Positions 9,112 through 17,292 of a stretch of 64,000 bases of DNA are shown one piece after another. The translations under genes were made by a program, and so were the position numbers. Within the stretch, counting starts at the first letter, position 1; each line of letters opens with the position of its first letter. Below the pieces are notes generated by a model. It made no database searches, was not told where the DNA came from, and saw nothing but the letters and a program-made list of their open reading frames with translations. Source of the stretch: Evansella sp041820985 (lineage in GTDB: Bacteria; Bacillota; Bacilli; Bacillales; Salisediminibacteriaceae); the NCBI RefSeq assembly GCF_041820985.1, contig NZ_JBGUAU010000021.1:26111-90110 (forward strand). The letters are read 5' to 3'.

Positions 9112-9147
9112 AAAAAAATATTCCAATTGTACAATCGGAATATTTTT
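9112..9147 (-). terminator. Terminator of the lipoprotein gene
   Basis: A near-perfect palindrome, aatattccaattgt followed by acaatcggaatatt, is flanked by A8 on the left, giving T8 on the minus strand. It lies a few bases after the lipoprotein stop codon at 9155. Confidence 0.88.
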
Positions 9148-9154
9148 CGTACCT

Positions 9155-9667
9155 CTATTTTTTTACAGACTGTACAATGTCATACATCAACTCAGCAGTA
9201 GAGTTCATTTCTGCAAGAGTGCAGATCGTTGTAATTTTAACGCCATTATATCCTACTACAACCCGGTATTGCTCGTCATCAAACTCAGTAACAATAAGAT
9301 AAGCACCATGGCCTTCCTCTGTTTTTAATTTTTTGAAAATAAATGGCTCACTTTCTACCATAACTTCTTCAAGTAGTTGCTCTCTACTTTCAAAATAAGG
9401 GAGGTCATTTAAAAATAGTAAGTAAAGGTGATTCTCTCTCTCCAGGACAAGGTTATATTCATCTAACACTTCCACTTCTGTAAAGCTAGGAATATATAAT
9501 TCTATATCATTTGTCTTGTATGTTGTCGTTTTTTTCTCTTGATTTAATTTTTCCTCAAAGGAATCAGAAGCATGCTGCTGAACTTGCTCTTCTGAAATAT
9601 TGCAAGCGCTTAGAACGGCTACTACCAAAAATAGCATTGTTAATTTTACTATTTTCCCACTAATCAT
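9155..9667 (-). CDS. Hypothetical lipoprotein
   Basis: A 170-aa exported protein. The N-terminus has basic residues, a hydrophobic segment and the lipobox LSAC (Cys at about residue 22), so it should be processed by Lsp and anchored on the outer face of the membrane. The remaining 150 residues are acidic with beta-rich stretches; I do not recognise the family. The ATG at 9667 is preferred over a GTG three codons upstream because AGGGAG is 8 nt before the ATG but almost abuts the GTG. It is a single gene with a strong terminator. Confidence 0.82.
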   Translation of the reverse strand: MISGKIVKLTMLFLVVAVLSACNISEEQVQQHASDSFEEKLNQEKKTTTYKTNDIELYIPSFTEVEVLDEYNLVLERENHLYLLFLNDLPYFESREQLLEEVMVESEPFIFKKLKTEEGHGAYLIVTEFDDEQYRVVVGYNGVKITTICTLAEMNSTAELMYDIVQSVKK

Positions 9668-9837
9668 ATTTCTCACTCCCTAATTCTCTTTAACTCAATC
9701 TATTTAATGATACACAGGTCTAGTAATAAAAAACAAGTCTATTTTCCTATTTATCATACTTTTTTCACATCATTGGTTTGATTTTATGTTATTATTCCTT
9801 AAAATAAGGGAAAAAGTGGTTTGAAGGAGGAACAAAG

Positions 9838-10284
9838 ATGAATATAACAGTATATTTAGCAGGACAGATACATGACAATTGGCGACAGAAAATTAAAGAA
9901 AAAGCATCATCTCTCAATTTACCTTTGCATTTTGTTGGACCGATGGAGAATCATGAGCGTTCAGATAATATCGGAGAAGAAATATTAGGAGAACAACCTA
10001 CCCCAGTTTTAAAGGATGAAGCTGCTTCAAAGTTGAATAATTTACGGACGCAAATATTACTATCTAAATCTGATGTAGTCATTGCATTATTTGGAGAAAA
10101 ATATAAACAATGGAATAGTGCTATGGATGCATCTACTGCTATCACATTACAAAAACCGCTTATTTTGATACGCCCTGAATCATTGCATCATCCTTTGAAA
10201 GAGCTATCTCAAAAAGCACACATTACAGTAGAAACAGTCGACCAAGCACTTCAAGCATTGGCTTATATTTTTGATGAAAGCTGA
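9838..10284 (+). CDS. ytoQ: YtoQ family protein
   Basis: A 148-aa cytoplasmic protein of the YtoQ family. It has a nucleoside deoxyribosyltransferase-like fold suggested by the N-terminal VYLAGQIHDNWR and the SKSDVVIALFGEKYKQWN segment; the true reaction is not known to me. AAGGAGG stands 8 nt before ATG, which fixes the start. It lies between a lipoprotein gene on the other strand and a DUF84 gene facing it, separated from the latter by a dispersed repeat. Confidence 0.9.
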   Translation: MNITVYLAGQIHDNWRQKIKEKASSLNLPLHFVGPMENHERSDNIGEEILGEQPTPVLKDEAASKLNNLRTQILLSKSDVVIALFGEKYKQWNSAMDASTAITLQKPLILIRPESLHHPLKELSQKAHITVETVDQALQALAYIFDES

Positions 10285-10292
10285 GGGACTAT

Positions 10293-10547
10293 AAAGAAGA
10301 GGCTGGGCCATAACGAAAGTGTAAATCTGAGAACACGAACGATAGGTACCCTTAGCGGAGGAAATATACGATGACTCCGGCGGGATCAAATGGCAAGGGT
10401 GAGACCCCAGGAGTGCTTCAGCACTCGGCGACTCACCAGCTTCCCGCGGAACGCGAAGTATATTTACGTAGCGAATACTATACGCAAGTATCATTTCGTT
10501 CGAATTTCTCAGCAATGGAAACACTTTTGTCTCAGCCTCTTCTTTTT
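10293..10547 (+). mobile_element. Dispersed repeat family C, copy 1 (MITE-like)
   Basis: About 255 bp bounded by imperfect inverted ends: aaagaagaggctgggccata on the left and, read on the other strand, aaaagaagaggctgagacaaaagtg on the right. The inside contains the block cttagcggaggaaatatacg, actccggcgggat and gtgagaccccaggagtgctt, shared with 55818-56001. There is no coding capacity of note. The right end overlaps the last codons of the DUF84 gene. Confidence 0.8.
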
Positions 10548-11053
10548 TGCGAGAATTTCCACTGTCCATATAATAACCGTACTACATGTTCAAACATCTG
10601 ATCGCGAGTAATTACTCCATCCGTTAAAATTCCAACAGTGCCTTCCCCTTTTCGAACCCCTTCTTTCTTAACCCAGTCATCAATGGCTTCCCCTAGTTCT
10701 GTACCTGACCGAACAGATTCAGCTAGTTCAATTGGTAAGTAAATTCTTGCTCCACCTGCCACAAATATCTCATTATTGTTTGTAACCATTGCCCCCCAAT
10801 TACAAAGAAGCATCCCGTCCTTCTCCTCTACAACTCCCCCCTCTAAACCTATAGCTAAAGAAGCTCCACACTCTTCAACCAAATATTTCGCTCTGTTCAC
10901 TGCACCAATTTTTGTTTCCTGATCAGAGAGTGGTTGCGGTGAGACAGAGGAAGGAACATCTTTTGCAATAATTTCTATATTTTTAGAAAAAACATGTTCT
11001 ACTGCTCGAATTTTTGCTGGATTTTTTGAACCTATATGTAAAGTTGAAAACAA
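10532..11053 (-). CDS. DUF84 family non-canonical purine NTPase
   Basis: A 173-aa protein of the YjjX/DUF84 family, enzymes that hydrolyse inosine or xanthosine triphosphates to clean the nucleotide pool. It opens with the family signature IGSKNPAKIRAV (residues 7-18) and contains LAIGLEGGVVE and GEGTVGILTDGVITRDQM. Translation begins at TTG, with AGGAGG 8 nt upstream; an ATG just after that site is out of frame. The last residues, QKRRG, and the stop codon are read from the inverted end of a family C repeat, so the native C-terminus may have been replaced. Confidence 0.87.
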   Translation of the reverse strand: MFSTLHIGSKNPAKIRAVEHVFSKNIEIIAKDVPSSVSPQPLSDQETKIGAVNRAKYLVEECGASLAIGLEGGVVEEKDGMLLCNWGAMVTNNNEIFVAGGARIYLPIELAESVRSGTELGEAIDDWVKKEGVRKGEGTVGILTDGVITRDQMFEHVVRLLYGQWKFSQKRRG

Positions 11054-11119
11054 AGTTCATCCTCCTAATGTATTCATTTATTCTATACCCTTTTGCTATT
11101 ACAACTTCTCATTTATAGA

Positions 11120-11310
11120 AACTCGCAATGCGTATTTCATGACCGAAATGCAAATGTTCTGGACGATAAAAAGTGCTTTTTACTTTTAATCGGCCAGGTT
11201 ATTTGGCACGAGCCAAGTACTGCCTGAATCAGTTTCTTGCACCTTTGCGAACGAGTTTACGAGGAGCAGATGGCACCTGGACCTGGACAACCTTCTAAGT
11301 CCAAAAATGG
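11120..11310 (+). repeat. Dispersed repeat family B, copy 1 with hairpin
   Basis: Carries the family core gaccgaaatgcaaatgttct, then a hairpin at 11159-11197: CTGG/CCAG at the base and CGATAAAAAGT with ACTTTTAATCG above it, closing on a short T-rich loop. The right part (cacgag...ggacctggac) matches copies at 19600, 52080 and 59500 more loosely. Confidence 0.75.
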
Positions 11311-11329
11311 TATACTTATCTTTTTAAAT

Positions 11330-11358
11330 ACCCCTTCAGAAAGTAATCTGAAGGGGCT
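11330..11358 (-). terminator. Terminator of ytoP
   Basis: ccccttcaga (11330-11339) pairs with tctgaagggg a few bases further right. On the minus strand the hairpin is followed by an AT-rich TATTTAAA tract just after the M42 aminopeptidase gene. Confidence 0.75.
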
Positions 11359-11363
11359 AATTG

Positions 11364-12437
11364 CTACACGTTTGCTTTTATTGTTTCTAGTGTTGCTTTG
11401 TCTGTTGTACGAGCTAGTTTTGTGACAAGCTCTTTCGCGGCTGCATAGTCATCTATATGGATGATGGATGCAGATGTATGAATATAGCGAGAACAAATCC
11501 CAATAACTGCAGAAGGTACACCACTACCTGACATATGAACTCGACCAGCGTCCGTTCCACCTTGAGAAATAAAGAATTGATATGGGATTTTATTTGATTC
11601 AGCAGTATCTAAAATAAATTCACGCATTCCTCGGTGTGTTACCATAGTTCGGTCATAAATACGAACTAATGCCCCTTTACCTAAATGACCAAAAGCGTCT
11701 TTCTCACCTGAAGCATCATTTGCAGGACTTGCATCTAGAGCATAGAAAATATCAGGATTAATCATATTTGCTGCTACTTGAGCTCCACGTAGTCCAACTT
11801 CTTCTTGTACTGTTGCCCCAGAATATAAAATGTTTGGTGTCTTTTCATCCTTTAATTCTTCAAGCAACTCAATTGCCAAGCCAACTCCATATCTATTATC
11901 CCAAGCTTTAGCCATTATTTTCTTTTCATTTGCCATTTTTTCGAACGGACAAATAGGAACAATTTGCTGACCTGGTTTAATTCCTATACGCTCTGCATCA
12001 GCTTTATCATCTGCACCTATATCAATATACATGTTTTTAATATCCATTGGCTTGCTTCGTTTTGCCTCATCTAAGAGGTGAGGAGGAATAGATCCAACGA
12101 CACCGAGAACTGGTCCTTGATCGGTAATAATTTGAAAACGTTGAGCTAGTAGAACCTGACTCCACCATCCACCTAGTGTTTGAAAACGAATTAGTCCTTT
12201 CTCTGTGATGGATGTTACCATAAAACCAACCTCGTCCATGTGGCCCGCAACCATCACTCGTGGACCTGACTCATCTCCTTTTTTAACACCAAAGATACCT
12301 CCAAGGTTATCTTGAATCACTTCGTCACTATATTTTTTCAATTCTTCCCGAACAAAGGCTCGTACTTCGTGTTCAAATCCTGGAGCACCAGGTAGTTGAG
12401 TTAACGTTTTAAACATTTCTAACGTAGATTGTTTCAT
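11364..12437 (-). CDS. ytoP: M42 family glutamyl/leucyl aminopeptidase YtoP
   Basis: A 357-aa cytoplasmic metallopeptidase that removes N-terminal residues from peptides. M42 motifs are all present: VAGHMDEVGFM (first metal His and Asp), AWDNRYGVGLA (bridging Asp), GATVQEEVGLRGA (catalytic and metal Glu), YALDASPAND (metal Asp) and the C-terminal SRYIHTSASI (metal His). These enzymes usually form large dodecameric shells. The gene is single, with a terminator right after it, and keeps the B. subtilis position next to ytzB. Confidence 0.95.
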   Translation of the reverse strand: MKQSTLEMFKTLTQLPGAPGFEHEVRAFVREELKKYSDEVIQDNLGGIFGVKKGDESGPRVMVAGHMDEVGFMVTSITEKGLIRFQTLGGWWSQVLLAQRFQIITDQGPVLGVVGSIPPHLLDEAKRSKPMDIKNMYIDIGADDKADAERIGIKPGQQIVPICPFEKMANEKKIMAKAWDNRYGVGLAIELLEELKDEKTPNILYSGATVQEEVGLRGAQVAANMINPDIFYALDASPANDASGEKDAFGHLGKGALVRIYDRTMVTHRGMREFILDTAESNKIPYQFFISQGGTDAGRVHMSGSGVPSAVIGICSRYIHTSASIIHIDDYAAAKELVTKLARTTDKATLETIKANV

Positions 12438-12618
12438 TGTAAACTCCCTTCTCCTTGCATAAATTCTATGTATCTACTCCTATTTTAACGAAATGTTAAA
12501 ATTCTTTCCAGTTTTTTCGCATAACGAAATAATCGTTTTTATTTTCTAAAATAGTATTTAGTCCTATTTATTTTCTGTATGTTGTCTATATTTTATTTCA
12601 AAAAATAATTTCTTTAAT

Positions 12619-12647
12619 TTGGCATTTATTTTTTTCTTCGATATACT
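12619..12647 (+). promoter_or_regulatory. Candidate sigma-A promoter for ytzB
   Basis: TTGGCA (12619-12624) and TATACT (12642-12647) are separated by 17 nt and lie about 70 nt before the ytzB start. Confidence 0.65.
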
Positions 12648-12718
12648 GTAGAAAGAATGTAATTGCGTAAGAATAGAAATGATATAAAATGATTACTAAT
12701 TGAAAGAAGGTGTACCGA

Positions 12719-13042
12719 ATGGGATGGAAGCGTTTTGCAGTTGGTGTTGGTACTGGTGTAGCTGTAACACTACTTGCTAAAAGTCAGCTAGAAAAAACAC
12801 AAGGTCAGCTATCTCCTGAAAAAGCCTTGAAGATGGTGAAAAGAAAAGCACAGCACTTAGGTTCCATTGATGGTTCTTGGGTTCATATGATTACAGAAAA
12901 GTTGGATCAGGACCAGTTAACTTTTGATGTGTATCGTGGTGGAATTACTTGCACAGATGAAGACGGTACCATGAGTGCCTATGAATTTTATGTAGATGCT
13001 ACTACAGGTTCTATACTTAAATTAGAGAAACAAGAGGATTAA
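12719..13042 (+). CDS. ytzB: YtzB, small PepSY-domain protein
   Basis: A 107-aa protein with an N-terminal hydrophobic segment (residues about 5-19, VGVGTGVAVTLLA) that should anchor it in the membrane, followed by a PepSY-like domain ending in YEFYVDATTGSILK. PepSY domains often hold inhibitor or regulatory roles toward peptidases; a role here is inference. The ATG at 12719 is preferred to a GTG nine bases upstream because AGAAGGTG is 6 nt before it. In this genome the next gene is a secreted subtilase. Confidence 0.85.
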   Translation: MGWKRFAVGVGTGVAVTLLAKSQLEKTQGQLSPEKALKMVKRKAQHLGSIDGSWVHMITEKLDQDQLTFDVYRGGITCTDEDGTMSAYEFYVDATTGSILKLEKQED

Positions 13043-13075
13043 AATGAAATTAAAAACTCGATACTTATCTTTTTT

Positions 13076-13194
13076 AGGCTTTGTTCATCGATGATGTTGA
13101 TTTTTATTACAGGTTGCTCGCTATCCCTTAGGAGACTTGCCATATCCATAAAAATCAACATTTCACAAATAGATACTTATCCTTTAACATAGCC
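13076..13194 (+). repeat. Short family A-related element (119 bp)
   Basis: Starts aggctttgttcatcgatgat and ends cctttaacatagcc, whose complement reads GGCTATGTTAAAGG, so the ends are inverted repeats like those of the complete family A copy at 47685. The inside is short and non-coding. The stretch atacttatc occurs just outside the left end and just inside the right end. Confidence 0.65.
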
Positions 13195-13238
13195 ATCTTT
13201 TAAAGACATCTTCCGCGGGAGATGTTTTTTTAATATTT

Positions 13239-13435
13239 GGCTCTGTTCAACGTTGATGTTGATTTTCACTCCAGGGTTCTGGCATTCCTAGGGCGAACCG
13301 CAAGCAACGGTCTCATGTTGCCAACTTGGTTTCCGCCTTCCTGCGTGGTCTCGCCTGGTCCGCTTATCCCTCACAAGTTTGGTACATTCGGTGAAATTAA
13401 CAATGCACAAAAATCACTGTCCTTTTACATAGCCT
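13239..13435 (+). repeat. Second family A-related element (197 bp)
   Basis: Starts ggctctgttcaacgttgatg and ends ccttttacatagcc. It shares its ends with the element at 13076 and the right end of the 47685 copy. The inside holds cctagggcgaaccgc and ggtctcgcctggtcc segments similar to the family A core. An in-frame stretch of about 66 codons across it looks fortuitous. Confidence 0.65.
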
Positions 13436-13436
13436 A

Positions 13437-13850
13437 ATATAAAAAAATGTTATTTTTATAAATAATATACAGAAGGACTTCTTTCCTATTTTTGATCCCC
13501 CCCATATTTTCAACCTAAAAACTCTACACTTACTCTAAAAATAATAGTTCTTTTATACCTTGTGAAAGAATATTCTTTAGATTTTACATTGTATTATTTC
13601 GAAACCTTCATAAGAAATTAGCAAATCTCCTATTTTCTTTGAGTAAATCTAACAAAGAAACAACACAGTATTTGTCATTTACTCATCCCTATGGTATTAG
13701 ATTTTCCGACAACAATCGTCGATTTTATAGGTCTATAATTACATAGAAGAGTTTCTGTGTAGTACTTTAACCGTTATATTTTCAGACTATTGTAAATTTT
13801 CGTTCTTTTGCACTAAAGGACATATGAAAGAACTGTGGAATTTAATCTAA
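13437..13850. other. Long upstream region of the subtilase gene
   Basis: About 400 nt without a gene. A TATAAT at 13734-13739 has no convincing -35 partner. Regulation of the protease probably acts here, but I cannot assign sites apart from the hairpin switch described next. Confidence 0.4.
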
Positions 13851-13852
13851 AC

Positions 13853-13896
13853 GAAAGGTTCGCCTTTCAAAATACTTTGAAAGGGGGCAACGTTTT
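13853..13896 (+). promoter_or_regulatory. Candidate terminator/antiterminator leader of the subtilase gene
   Basis: Segment GAAAGG (13853-13858) can pair with CCTTTC (13863-13868) around a TTCG loop. The same CCTTTC, extended to CCTTTCAAA, can instead pair with TTTGAAAGG (13876-13884), and a run of six Ts follows shortly after. The two pairings exclude each other, as in an attenuator. It lies about 40 nt before the TTG start. Confidence 0.5.
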
Positions 13897-13937
13897 TTAG
13901 TTCTACATTTTAATACTATATTTGTGGAGGGATTCAT

Positions 13938-16358
13938 TTGAAAAGGACATTTAACAAGTCATTTTTACTAGCTCTTGCATTCATGCTATTATTCGTAACA
14001 GGTTTCACTTCATTTGGACTAGCTAGTAATAATCTTTCTATTGATCAGTCGGCAGTTGTTAAAGGTGAAATGGATTTATCGTCATCAGTACTTACTAAGG
14101 TTATGGTTGAACTAACAGAAGAATCTATTGTGGAAGCTAAGCATAAAGGAAAAAGCCAATCTTCTGCAAAGCTACAAAAAGCAAGAGGAAATGTCATCTC
14201 TACTCTTGAAAGTAAAGTAGACAATGTAACAGTGAATAGAGAGTATGAACACGTTTTCTCTGGGTTCTCAGTTGAGCTTCCAGCAAATGAAATTAGACAA
14301 CTTCTTTTAATTCCTGGAGTAAAGGCTGTTTATCCGAATGTAGAATATACAGTGGATGCGGTAGAAGTTGCTTGGGATGCTGTTAACCCTAACATGATGG
14401 ATAGTGCTCCCTTCATAGGATCAAACTTAGCATGGGATGCTGGCTACACTGGAGAAGGAGTAACAGTAGCAATCATTGATACTGGTACAGATTACACTCA
14501 CCCTGATCTAGCTCATGCCTTCGGTGACTATAAAGGATGGGATTTTGTAGATAACAATGATGATCCACAAGAAACACCTGCTGATGATCCTCGTGGTGGC
14601 TCCACGAACCATGGGACTCACGTAGCTGGTACCGTTGCTGCAAATGGTGCAATTAAAGGTGTTGCACCTGACGCTACACTTTTAGCTTACCGTGTACTCG
14701 GTCCTGGTGGTAGCGGTACAACAGAAAATGTTGTTGCAGGTATCGAACGTGCCGTACAAGATGGTGTTAACGTTATGAACCTATCTTTAGGAAACACACA
14801 GAACGACCCTGACTGGGCAACCAGTATTGCGCTAGACTGGGCAATGGCTGAAGGTGTTGTTGCTGTTACATCAAATGGAAATAGCGGTCCTGACAACTGG
14901 ACAGTAGGTTCTCCCGGAACTTCCCGTGAAGCTATTTCTGTAGGTGCGAATCGCTTACCATATAACGTATTCTCATCTGAAATCTTCACGTCTGATGAGG
15001 TAGAATATCCTTCAGCGAAAGTAATGGGCTTCCCTAGCGAAGGTGAATTATTGTCCTTAGATGGTGAGGAGTTTGAATTTGTTGATGTAGGTTTAGGAGC
15101 GGTAGCAGATTTCGAAGGGAAAGACTTAGAAGGAAAAATCGCATTAATTTCTCGTGGCGATTTCGCTTTCGTTGATAAAGCAGAAAATGCGAAAAATGCA
15201 GGAGCTGTTGGAGCAATCATCTACAACAACGTAGCCGGTGAACACCCTGACGTTCCTGGTATGGCTGTTCCAACAATTAAAACAACATTAGCGGATGGTC
15301 AGAAATTACTTGCTGAACTAGCCTTAGGAAACAATACGGTATCCTTTGATATTGAGTTTGCATATGAAGTAGGCGAGACAGTAGCAGACTTCTCCTCTCG
15401 TGGTCCAGTAATGAATACTTGGATGATCAAACCTGATGTTGGAGCGCCTGGGGTAAACATTGTAAGTACAATTCCAACACATAATCCTGACAACCCTCAC
15501 GGTTATGCTGCATTCCAAGGAACAAGTATGTCAGCGCCACACGTAGCGGGTGCCGTTGCATTAATCTTGGAAGCTAATCCTACTTGGGGTGTATTCGATG
15601 TAAAATCAGCGTTAATGAACACTGCAGTAGATGTGATCGATCCTGCAACTGGTAAATCGTACCCTGTAAACACACAAGGTGCTGGAAGTATCCGTGTATT
15701 AGAAGCAATTCAAACAAAGACTCTTGCTATTCCAGGAAGCCACTCCTTCGGTAAGTTTGTAAAGGACAAGGGTCGCCAAGTGGAAAGACAAAGCTTTGAA
15801 ATGAAAAACCTTTCTGATCAAAGAAAACGATATACATTTGATGTTGAATTTGCTGGACACCCAGATGGCATTAAAGTAATGACTAGCAAAAACTTAAATG
15901 TACAACCTGGTAAATCTCAGCAAGTGAACTTCAATGTTCAGGTAGATACTTCTAAATTAGATCCTGGATATTATGAAGGCTCTATTACTATTAGCGATGG
16001 ATTAAATACAATCAATGTACCAACAATCTTATTTGTAGGAGAGCCTGATTATCCAGTAACACTTCTAGAAGGAGTGTATTTAACAAATGCTGGAGATGGC
16101 ACTTACAACATTGGTTCTTTCATACCTCGTGGTGCAGATTACATTGAGTACGATCTATTTGAATTCACAAATGGAGCAGTTGGAGATGAGATCCATATTT
16201 TCGGTCCATTTACAAACGCACCTGGTCCAGTACATGAATTCTTATGGGATGGAAATATTGATGGCGAAGAATTGGCAAATGGAACTTATGCCATGTTCGC
16301 ATATGTAGTGAAGGATGGTAGATCTGAGTATAAAGGTTGGTTAGTGACAAAAGACTAA
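13938..16358 (+). CDS. vpr: Secreted subtilisin-like serine protease, Vpr type
   Basis: An 806-aa extracellular protease. It has a Sec signal peptide (hydrophobic 9-28, likely cleavage near GLAS), an I9-type inhibitor propeptide (about 50-140), and an S8 catalytic domain with Asp181 (IIDTGTD), His225 (NHGTH) and Ser530 (GTSMSAP). A protease-associated domain is inserted at about 350-475, as in B. subtilis Vpr, and Fn3-like beta domains follow. Translation starts at TTG with GGAGG 7 nt upstream. In B. subtilis vpr lies elsewhere and malS occupies this slot, as I recall, so the location is unusual. A hairpin switch precedes it and a strong terminator follows. Confidence 0.95.
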   Translation: MKRTFNKSFLLALAFMLLFVTGFTSFGLASNNLSIDQSAVVKGEMDLSSSVLTKVMVELTEESIVEAKHKGKSQSSAKLQKARGNVISTLESKVDNVTVNREYEHVFSGFSVELPANEIRQLLLIPGVKAVYPNVEYTVDAVEVAWDAVNPNMMDSAPFIGSNLAWDAGYTGEGVTVAIIDTGTDYTHPDLAHAFGDYKGWDFVDNNDDPQETPADDPRGGSTNHGTHVAGTVAANGAIKGVAPDATLLAYRVLGPGGSGTTENVVAGIERAVQDGVNVMNLSLGNTQNDPDWATSIALDWAMAEGVVAVTSNGNSGPDNWTVGSPGTSREAISVGANRLPYNVFSSEIFTSDEVEYPSAKVMGFPSEGELLSLDGEEFEFVDVGLGAVADFEGKDLEGKIALISRGDFAFVDKAENAKNAGAVGAIIYNNVAGEHPDVPGMAVPTIKTTLADGQKLLAELALGNNTVSFDIEFAYEVGETVADFSSRGPVMNTWMIKPDVGAPGVNIVSTIPTHNPDNPHGYAAFQGTSMSAPHVAGAVALILEANPTWGVFDVKSALMNTAVDVIDPATGKSYPVNTQGAGSIRVLEAIQTKTLAIPGSHSFGKFVKDKGRQVERQSFEMKNLSDQRKRYTFDVEFAGHPDGIKVMTSKNLNVQPGKSQQVNFNVQVDTSKLDPGYYEGSITISDGLNTINVPTILFVGEPDYPVTLLEGVYLTNAGDGTYNIGSFIPRGADYIEYDLFEFTNGAVGDEIHIFGPFTNAPGPVHEFLWDGNIDGEELANGTYAMFAYVVKDGRSEYKGWLVTKD

Positions 16359-16369
16359 TAAATTCTAAC

Positions 16370-16402
16370 GGAGGAGCCAAACATGTTGTTTGGCTCCTTT
16401 GG
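16370..16402 (+). terminator. Terminator between the subtilase gene and ytnP
   Basis: ggagccaaac (16373-16382) pairs perfectly with gtttggctcc (16388-16397), followed by ttt. It lies between convergent genes and may serve both. Confidence 0.85.
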
Positions 16403-16406
16403 CATG

Positions 16407-17267
16407 TTATTCATTCTCTTGGTTTCTCAACACCGCTTCCTCCACAACCTTACCTTCCTCATCCCACTTCAGCACGCGGTACTTATAATCATGATAAAAG
16501 AAGAACCATGCTTGTTTTTCGATTGCTGGAAGCAAGTATTTTTGTTTCATTGCGATGGAATCTATTGGGTAATCATCATACGCTAATACCCATAAGACAT
16601 TTTGATGGGCGTGAGTTGGCATGATATCTGCCAGGTGGATTGCTGTTTCACCGTCACGCTCCACTTTTAAAATACAATGCCCCGCGCTATGACCACCAGT
16701 ATGGATAAGCTGAACCCCTTCCACAACTTCCACTTTATCACTAAATGTCTTCACTTGGTCTTCAATAGCCTGCCAGTTTGCTTCAAAATACGTATTACGA
16801 GAACGAATATTCGGATTCCTTGTTTCTTCCCATTCTACTTCTTGAACCCAGTATGTAGCATTAGGAAATGTGGAAATGAGTTTATCCCCATCCCATTTCG
16901 TGGCACCACTTAGATGATCAAAGTGCATATGAGTCATTAAAACATAATCAATTTCACCAACAGTAAGCCCAAGCTTGGATAGACTTTCTTCCACCTTCGA
17001 CTCTTGTGTAATCCCAAAATTCCTTAGAGATTTCTCAATAAATTTCCCGTTTCCTATTCCTGTTTCAACTAAGAGGTTTTTCCCATCAACTTGAATCAAG
17101 ATTGGATCCGTTCGAAGTTCTATTTGGTTATTTTCATTTAAAGGATATTTCCGTGACCATAGTGGTTTTGGAACCACTCCGAACATTGCTCCTCCGTCCA
17201 TATGAGTGACTCCACCATTTAACCAAGTAAATGTTACATCTGCCATTTCCCAACGCTCCATCGCCAT
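16407..17267 (-). CDS. ytnP: YtnP, metallo-beta-lactamase-fold lactonase
   Basis: An MBL-fold hydrolase of up to 286 aa. The zinc-binding THMHFDHLSG motif lies near residue 112, and further His and Asp ligands sit in HTGGHSAGH and HLADIMPTH. B. subtilis YtnP is described as a lactonase that interferes with quorum sensing and streptomycin signalling by streptomycetes. The N-terminal WLNGGVTHMDGGAMFGVVPK is typical of this subfamily. Three in-frame ATGs are possible (17267, 17261, 17246); GGGAG lies 10 nt before the first and GGAG 9 nt before the last, so the start is not settled. It follows trmB by 25 nt and is probably cotranscribed. Confidence 0.92.
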   Translation of the reverse strand: MAMERWEMADVTFTWLNGGVTHMDGGAMFGVVPKPLWSRKYPLNENNQIELRTDPILIQVDGKNLLVETGIGNGKFIEKSLRNFGITQESKVEESLSKLGLTVGEIDYVLMTHMHFDHLSGATKWDGDKLISTFPNATYWVQEVEWEETRNPNIRSRNTYFEANWQAIEDQVKTFSDKVEVVEGVQLIHTGGHSAGHCILKVERDGETAIHLADIMPTHAHQNVLWVLAYDDYPIDSIAMKQKYLLPAIEKQAWFFFYHDYKYRVLKWDEEGKVVEEAVLRNQENE

Positions 17268-17292
17268 ATAAACTCATCTCCCTCAAACTATG

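Noticed and set aside
10204..10569. 121-codon minus-strand frame between ytoQ and the DUF84 gene
   Set aside because: It is read through a family C repeat and into ytoQ antisense; no ribosome site.
13237..13437. 66-codon frame in the element before the subtilase gene
   Set aside because: No ribosome site and it runs through repeat sequence found elsewhere; no sign of coding.
14687..15220. A 177-codon open frame antisense to the subtilase gene
   Set aside because: Low-complexity, Ser/Pro/Thr-rich translation with no ribosome site; it is a codon-bias shadow of the real gene.
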